Of a stretch of DNA of 64,000 bases, positions 60,719 through 64,000 are shown piece after piece. Both the position numbers and the translations under genes were made by a program. The notes below the pieces were generated by a model. That model ran no database searches and was not told the origin of the DNA. It saw only the letters and a program-made list of their open reading frames with translations. Position 1 is the stretch's first letter, and every line of letters begins with the position of its first letter. The stretch comes from Rossellomorea marisflavi (GTDB lineage: Bacteria; Bacillota; Bacilli; Bacillales; Bacillaceae_B), in contig NZ_CP047095.1 of NCBI RefSeq assembly GCF_009806575.1, positions 2,484,001 to 2,548,000 on the forward strand, written 5' to 3'.

Positions 60719-62353
60719 GTGAAAAAGATGACTGACACGCGGGGTAGAAGCCTCTCTCTCGCCCATTTGTATGTCGCTTATACAGCCCTGGCACTGGGCG
60801 GACTGGCGGGTCTCCTGCAGGTTCTGGTCCGCTCAGGGGGCTTGACCCTGCCTGCAGGGATCGGCTACTATCAGATCCTTACCGTGCACGGGGTGCTTTT
60901 AGGGTTGATCCTCACCACTTTCTTCATTATCGGCTTCCTTCATGCCTCCATTATCCGGACTGCCGGCCCATACTCCAACAGGTCGATCGCATTGGGTTGG
61001 CTGGGGTTTTGGATCATGCTCACAGGGACACTCATGAGTGCCACCATGATCCTGTTGAATGAAGCCACCGTGCTCTATACATTTTATGCCCCGCTCCAGG
61101 CCCATTGGCTTTTTTACCTCGGCCTCACTTTGGTGATCGTGGGGAGCTGGCTATCCGGGGGTGCCATGATTTCCGCTTATCGTCACTGGAGGAAAGAACA
61201 CCCTGGTCAGACGAGCCCATTGTTGACCTTCATGGCGATTATCACGATCGTACTCTGGATCATTGCAACACTCGGGGTAGCGGGGACCGTGCTCTTTCAG
61301 CTTCTCCCTTGGTCCCTCGGCATCGTGGAGCGCGTCGATGTTCTCACAAGTCGTACGCTATTCTGGTATTTCGGTCATCCACTTGTGTATTTTTGGCTGC
61401 TTCCTGCTTATATGGCATGGTATGCCGTCATCCCGAAGGTCATCGGAGGCAGGGTGTTTTCAGACTCACTAGCAAGATTGTCATTTCTCTTGTTTTTGCT
61501 GTTCTCGATCCCCGTCGGATTCCATCATCAGCTGGTCGAACCTGGAATCGATGCCTTTTGGAAGTACCTCCAGGTTGTGCTCACATTCATGGTGGTCATC
61601 CCCTCCCTCATGACCGCCTTTTCTCTCTTTGCCACATTTGAAATCAGGGGGAGGGAGCTCGGGGCGAAGGGATTATTCGGCTGGATACGCAAGCTTCCCT
61701 GGAGGGATTCACGCTTTATGGTTCCCTTCATCGGGATGCTTGCTTTCATACCTGCCGGTGCAGGAGGATTGATCAACGCCTCCAATCAAATGAACCAGGT
61801 GGTCCACAACACCATCTGGGTGACGGGTCATTTCCACCTCACCCTTGCGACAACCGTCGTTTTGACGTTTTTCGGAATCTCCTATTGGCTCATCCCCCAC
61901 CTTACGGGACGGGTCCTGACAAAAGAGATGAACAGACTTGCCATCATCCAGGCAATCGTTTGGACTGTGGGGATGGGGATCATGTCCCTGTCCATGCACG
62001 CTGCCGGATTACTCGGAGCACCTCGAAGGTCCTCATTCTCCACTTACGGGGATGCCCCACAGGCACTCGGCTGGATCCCATATCAGGCAGCACAGGCAAT
62101 AGGAGGAACGATTCTTTTCATCGGCATCATCCTTGTCCTCTATATCGTAGTGAACCTTGCTTTCTTTGCCCCAAAAGGCAGCGAGGCATTTCCAGTCGCT
62201 GAATCCGGATCTGCACAGACCCCGAAAGCCCTTGAGGACTGGCGGATCTGGCTGACCATCCTCACCGCCCTGATCCTGATCGCTTACAGTGTCCCTTTCA
62301 TCGATATGATCCAACAGGCGCCCCCCGCCTCGAAGGGATATCGCCTTTGGTGA
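60719..62353 (+). CDS. cytochrome c oxidase subunit I, b(o/a)3 type
   Basis: 544 residues, about 13 helices of the heme-copper oxidase family. ILTVHGVLLGLILTTF carries the low-spin heme His, GHPLVYFWLLPAY the CuB His and Tyr region, HHQLVEPG a CuB His pair, and GHFHLTLATTV the heme His. The pattern fits type B (ba3) oxidases, such as Bacillus CbaA. It reduces O2 with high affinity. GTG 60719. A strong terminator follows. Confidence 0.95.
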   Translation: MKKMTDTRGRSLSLAHLYVAYTALALGGLAGLLQVLVRSGGLTLPAGIGYYQILTVHGVLLGLILTTFFIIGFLHASIIRTAGPYSNRSIALGWLGFWIMLTGTLMSATMILLNEATVLYTFYAPLQAHWLFYLGLTLVIVGSWLSGGAMISAYRHWRKEHPGQTSPLLTFMAIITIVLWIIATLGVAGTVLFQLLPWSLGIVERVDVLTSRTLFWYFGHPLVYFWLLPAYMAWYAVIPKVIGGRVFSDSLARLSFLLFLLFSIPVGFHHQLVEPGIDAFWKYLQVVLTFMVVIPSLMTAFSLFATFEIRGRELGAKGLFGWIRKLPWRDSRFMVPFIGMLAFIPAGAGGLINASNQMNQVVHNTIWVTGHFHLTLATTVVLTFFGISYWLIPHLTGRVLTKEMNRLAIIQAIVWTVGMGIMSLSMHAAGLLGAPRRSSFSTYGDAPQALGWIPYQAAQAIGGTILFIGIILVLYIVVNLAFFAPKGSEAFPVAESGSAQTPKALEDWRIWLTILTALILIAYSVPFIDMIQQAPPASKGYRLW

Positions 62354-62410
62354 CGGGAAGTAAGTGAGCATGGAGATGTGTTCACTGGTGTTTCGGAATA
62401 AAGAGGGATA

Positions 62411-62469
62411 AAAAAAATCCAAACGATGATTCGACTTTCCCTGGAGAAAGTCGAATCCGTTCGGATTTA
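62411..62469. terminator. terminator between oxidase operon and M32 gene
   Basis: AAATCC(A/G)AACG and GATTCGACTTTC each have complements across the loop (GAAAGTCGAATC, CGTTCGGATTT), a long composite stem with A-run and T-run flanks. Confidence 0.8.
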
Positions 62470-62495
62470 TATTGGTGCTAACCGCTTCGTCCTGA

Positions 62496-64000
62496 TCAGA
62501 GAGCATAGACGCCGGCATACTTCTCGATGAGGTAGTCCGCGAGGTATTTGGCATTCAAGCCCTCACCGGTGACGTCTTCAAGGATTTCCAATGGCTTCTT
62601 CAGTTTGCCCCATTGATGAACCCTCTCCGTCAACCATTCCTTCACGGGGACGAGATTCCCCTCTTCCAAAAGCTGATCGAAGTTCGGGATGTCTTCTCTC
62701 ATGGCTTCCCTGAACTGGGCAGCGTACATATACCCAAGTGCGTAGGAAGGGAAATACCCGAAGCTTCCTCCGGCCCAGTGCACATCCTGCAGGACTCCCT
62801 CCCCATCATGGGTTGGACGGATGCCGAGATATTCTTCATATTTTTCATTCCAGATGCGCGGGAGATCTTTTACTTCGATCTCGTCGTTGAAGAGACCTTT
62901 CTCGATTTCATATCGGATGATGATATGCAGGGCATACGTCAATTCATCTGCTTCGATCCGGATCAGGGAAGGCTTGGATTCATTGATGGCACGGTAAAAG
63001 GCTTCGAGGTCCACCTCATCGAATTGTCCGGTGCTGAAATCCTTCAATGTAGCATAGTTCTTTTTCCAGAAGGAAAGATTCCTGCCCACGAAATTTTCAT
63101 AGAAAAGTGACTGAGATTCGTGGATTCCCATGGAGGTACCTGTACAAAGAGGCGTCCCGATGAGCTTTTCTGATATATTTTGCTCATAGAGTGCATGGCC
63201 TCCTTCATGGATGGTACCGAAGACGGCCGTCCGCCAGTCTTTTTCATCGTATTTGGTGGTGACCCTTACATCCCCGGGATTCAAGCCGATGGCAAAGGGA
63301 TGGACCGTTTCATCGAGGCGCCCTGCACTGAAATCATACCCCATCTGCTCGAGGACCTTGAGACTGAATTCCTTTTGCTTTTCCTTAGGGAAATGATCGA
63401 AAAGGAACTCCGTCCGCGGCGCTTCTGCATTCGATATTTTATGTACGAGAGGGACGATTTTCCCTTTGAGGTCACTGAACACTTCATCCAGTACATCGAC
63501 CGTCACGCCTGGTTCGTATAAGTCGAGCAGGGTATCATATTTATTTTCTCCGTATCCCCAATAATCGATGAACCGTTTCGTAGTGGAAACCAATTTTTCA
63601 AGATACGGCTGGAACATAGAGAAGTCTCCTTTTTCTTTTGCCTCTTCCCAGATCCCTTCAGCTTTGGACTGAAGGACGACATAGTCCCGGTATTCCTTGG
63701 CCGGGATCTTCTTATTCCGGTCGTACTCCTTTTGACATTCTTCCAACAGGGCACACGTGATCTCATCAAGATTGTCGGCGACCAGCGTCAGCTTCGCCAG
63801 ATAGGCTGCCATCTCACTTGATGTGGACATTTCGAATACTTCAGACGAAAGCATCCCGATTACTTCGGAACGCTGTGAGGCACCCTTTTTCGGTGCACCC
63901 GTCCTCAAGTCCCAGAACATGAGTCCCAGTGCTTCATTATAGGCGCTCATCTTACTTGAGTATTCCTTGAATGCACCACTCACTTTTTTTATCTCTTCTT
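62496..64000 (-). CDS. ypwA: M32 carboxypeptidase (YpwA type), 5' end cut by window
   Basis: At least 495 residues. The zinc motif HEGGH (in IHEGGHALYEQ), DETVHPFAIGLNPGDVR and IHESQSLFYENF identify thermostable M32 carboxypeptidases. The frame stays open to base 64000, and alignment with YpwA suggests a few N-terminal residues are missing (EEIKKVSGA is open upstream of GTG 63983). No ribosome site precedes that GTG. It trims C-terminal amino acids in the cytoplasm with a zinc (or cobalt) ion. B. subtilis ypwA lies in the same region. Confidence 0.93.
   Translation of the reverse strand, partial: EEIKKVSGAFKEYSSKMSAYNEALGLMFWDLRTGAPKKGASQRSEVIGMLSSEVFEMSTSSEMAAYLAKLTLVADNLDEITCALLEECQKEYDRNKKIPAKEYRDYVVLQSKAEGIWEEAKEKGDFSMFQPYLEKLVSTTKRFIDYWGYGENKYDTLLDLYEPGVTVDVLDEVFSDLKGKIVPLVHKISNAEAPRTEFLFDHFPKEKQKEFSLKVLEQMGYDFSAGRLDETVHPFAIGLNPGDVRVTTKYDEKDWRTAVFGTIHEGGHALYEQNISEKLIGTPLCTGTSMGIHESQSLFYENFVGRNLSFWKKNYATLKDFSTGQFDEVDLEAFYRAINESKPSLIRIEADELTYALHIIIRYEIEKGLFNDEIEVKDLPRIWNEKYEEYLGIRPTHDGEGVLQDVHWAGGSFGYFPSYALGYMYAAQFREAMREDIPNFDQLLEEGNLVPVKEWLTERVHQWGKLKKPLEILEDVTGEGLNAKYLADYLIEKYAGVYAL

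Noticed and set aside
1..64000. CRISPR array, prophage, rRNA or tRNA genes, transposase
   Set aside because: No regular repeats, phage genes, structural RNA sequences or transposase domains were seen on reading the window.

Overview
The window reads as chromosomal DNA of a mesophilic, endospore-forming Bacillaceae bacterium of moderate G+C content. Gene order repeatedly matches two Bacillus subtilis blocks: yodJ-deoD-yodL-yodN-yozE-yokU-kamA-yodPQRST, and the ypqE/msrAB-ypmPRS-yplQ-dfrA-thyA-ypjP-ypiP-brxA-ypgRQ to yuiD/ypcP/dynA/bpsAB/ypwA stretch. Bacillus-type Shine-Dalgarno sites, TTG and GTG starts and sporulation genes (spo0M, yjcZ-type, kamA cluster) agree. A marine-type genus such as Rossellomorea is my inference, not shown. 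There are no rRNA or tRNA genes, prophages, transposases or CRISPR arrays.

Layout. 1-8.7 kb: a partial SDR gene, a secreted CAP-domain protein with an unusual leader, a MarR/MFS efflux pair, a CobW GTPase, an AlbA_2-type protein, CtpB protease and a YitT-type membrane protein. 8.76-9.04 kb is a 277-bp intergenic repeat with terminal inverted repeats. 9-14.9 kb: yodJ, deoD, yodL, spo0M, a yppC-like gene, yozD, yodN, yozE. 14.9-21.6 kb: the lysine 2,3-aminomutase cluster (yokU, kamA, ablB/yodP, a doubly frameshifted yodQ, CoA-transferase subunits yodR/yodS, aminotransferase yodT). It is transcribed leftward and probably converts lysine to beta-lysine derivatives in the sporulating mother cell. 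21.9-28 kb: a chemoreceptor, a YjcZ peptide, PTS IIA, msrB/msrA, rsgA behind a likely ribosome-mediated attenuator, and a DUF4397 protein.

28-41.7 kb: ypmS/ypmR, a PCYCGC lipoprotein, two DegV proteins, DUF2535, hemolysin III, thyA-dfrA, Nudix, ypjP, a 25-residue membrane peptide, ypiP, brxA, ypgR, an ABC-F ATPase and ypgQ. 41.7-49.4 kb: an unknown gene with fhs, a methyltransferase, mntR and the manganese ABC operon mntABCD behind a strong promoter with an MntR-like box. 49.5-64 kb: a cold-shock protein, two RNase H-like genes, yuiD, ypcP, a sulfurtransferase, dynA, the type III polyketide pair bpsA-bpsB, a ba3-type cytochrome oxidase operon with a perfect FNR/CRP-type half-site pair upstream, and an M32 carboxypeptidase cut by the window end.

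The least explained signals are the rsgA leader (a His-rich 24-codon ORF, mutually exclusive pairings, a terminator just before the start codon), the structured leader of the CAP gene, the terminal-inverted-repeat element, and several tiny genes (25, 41, 49, 53, 54 residues).
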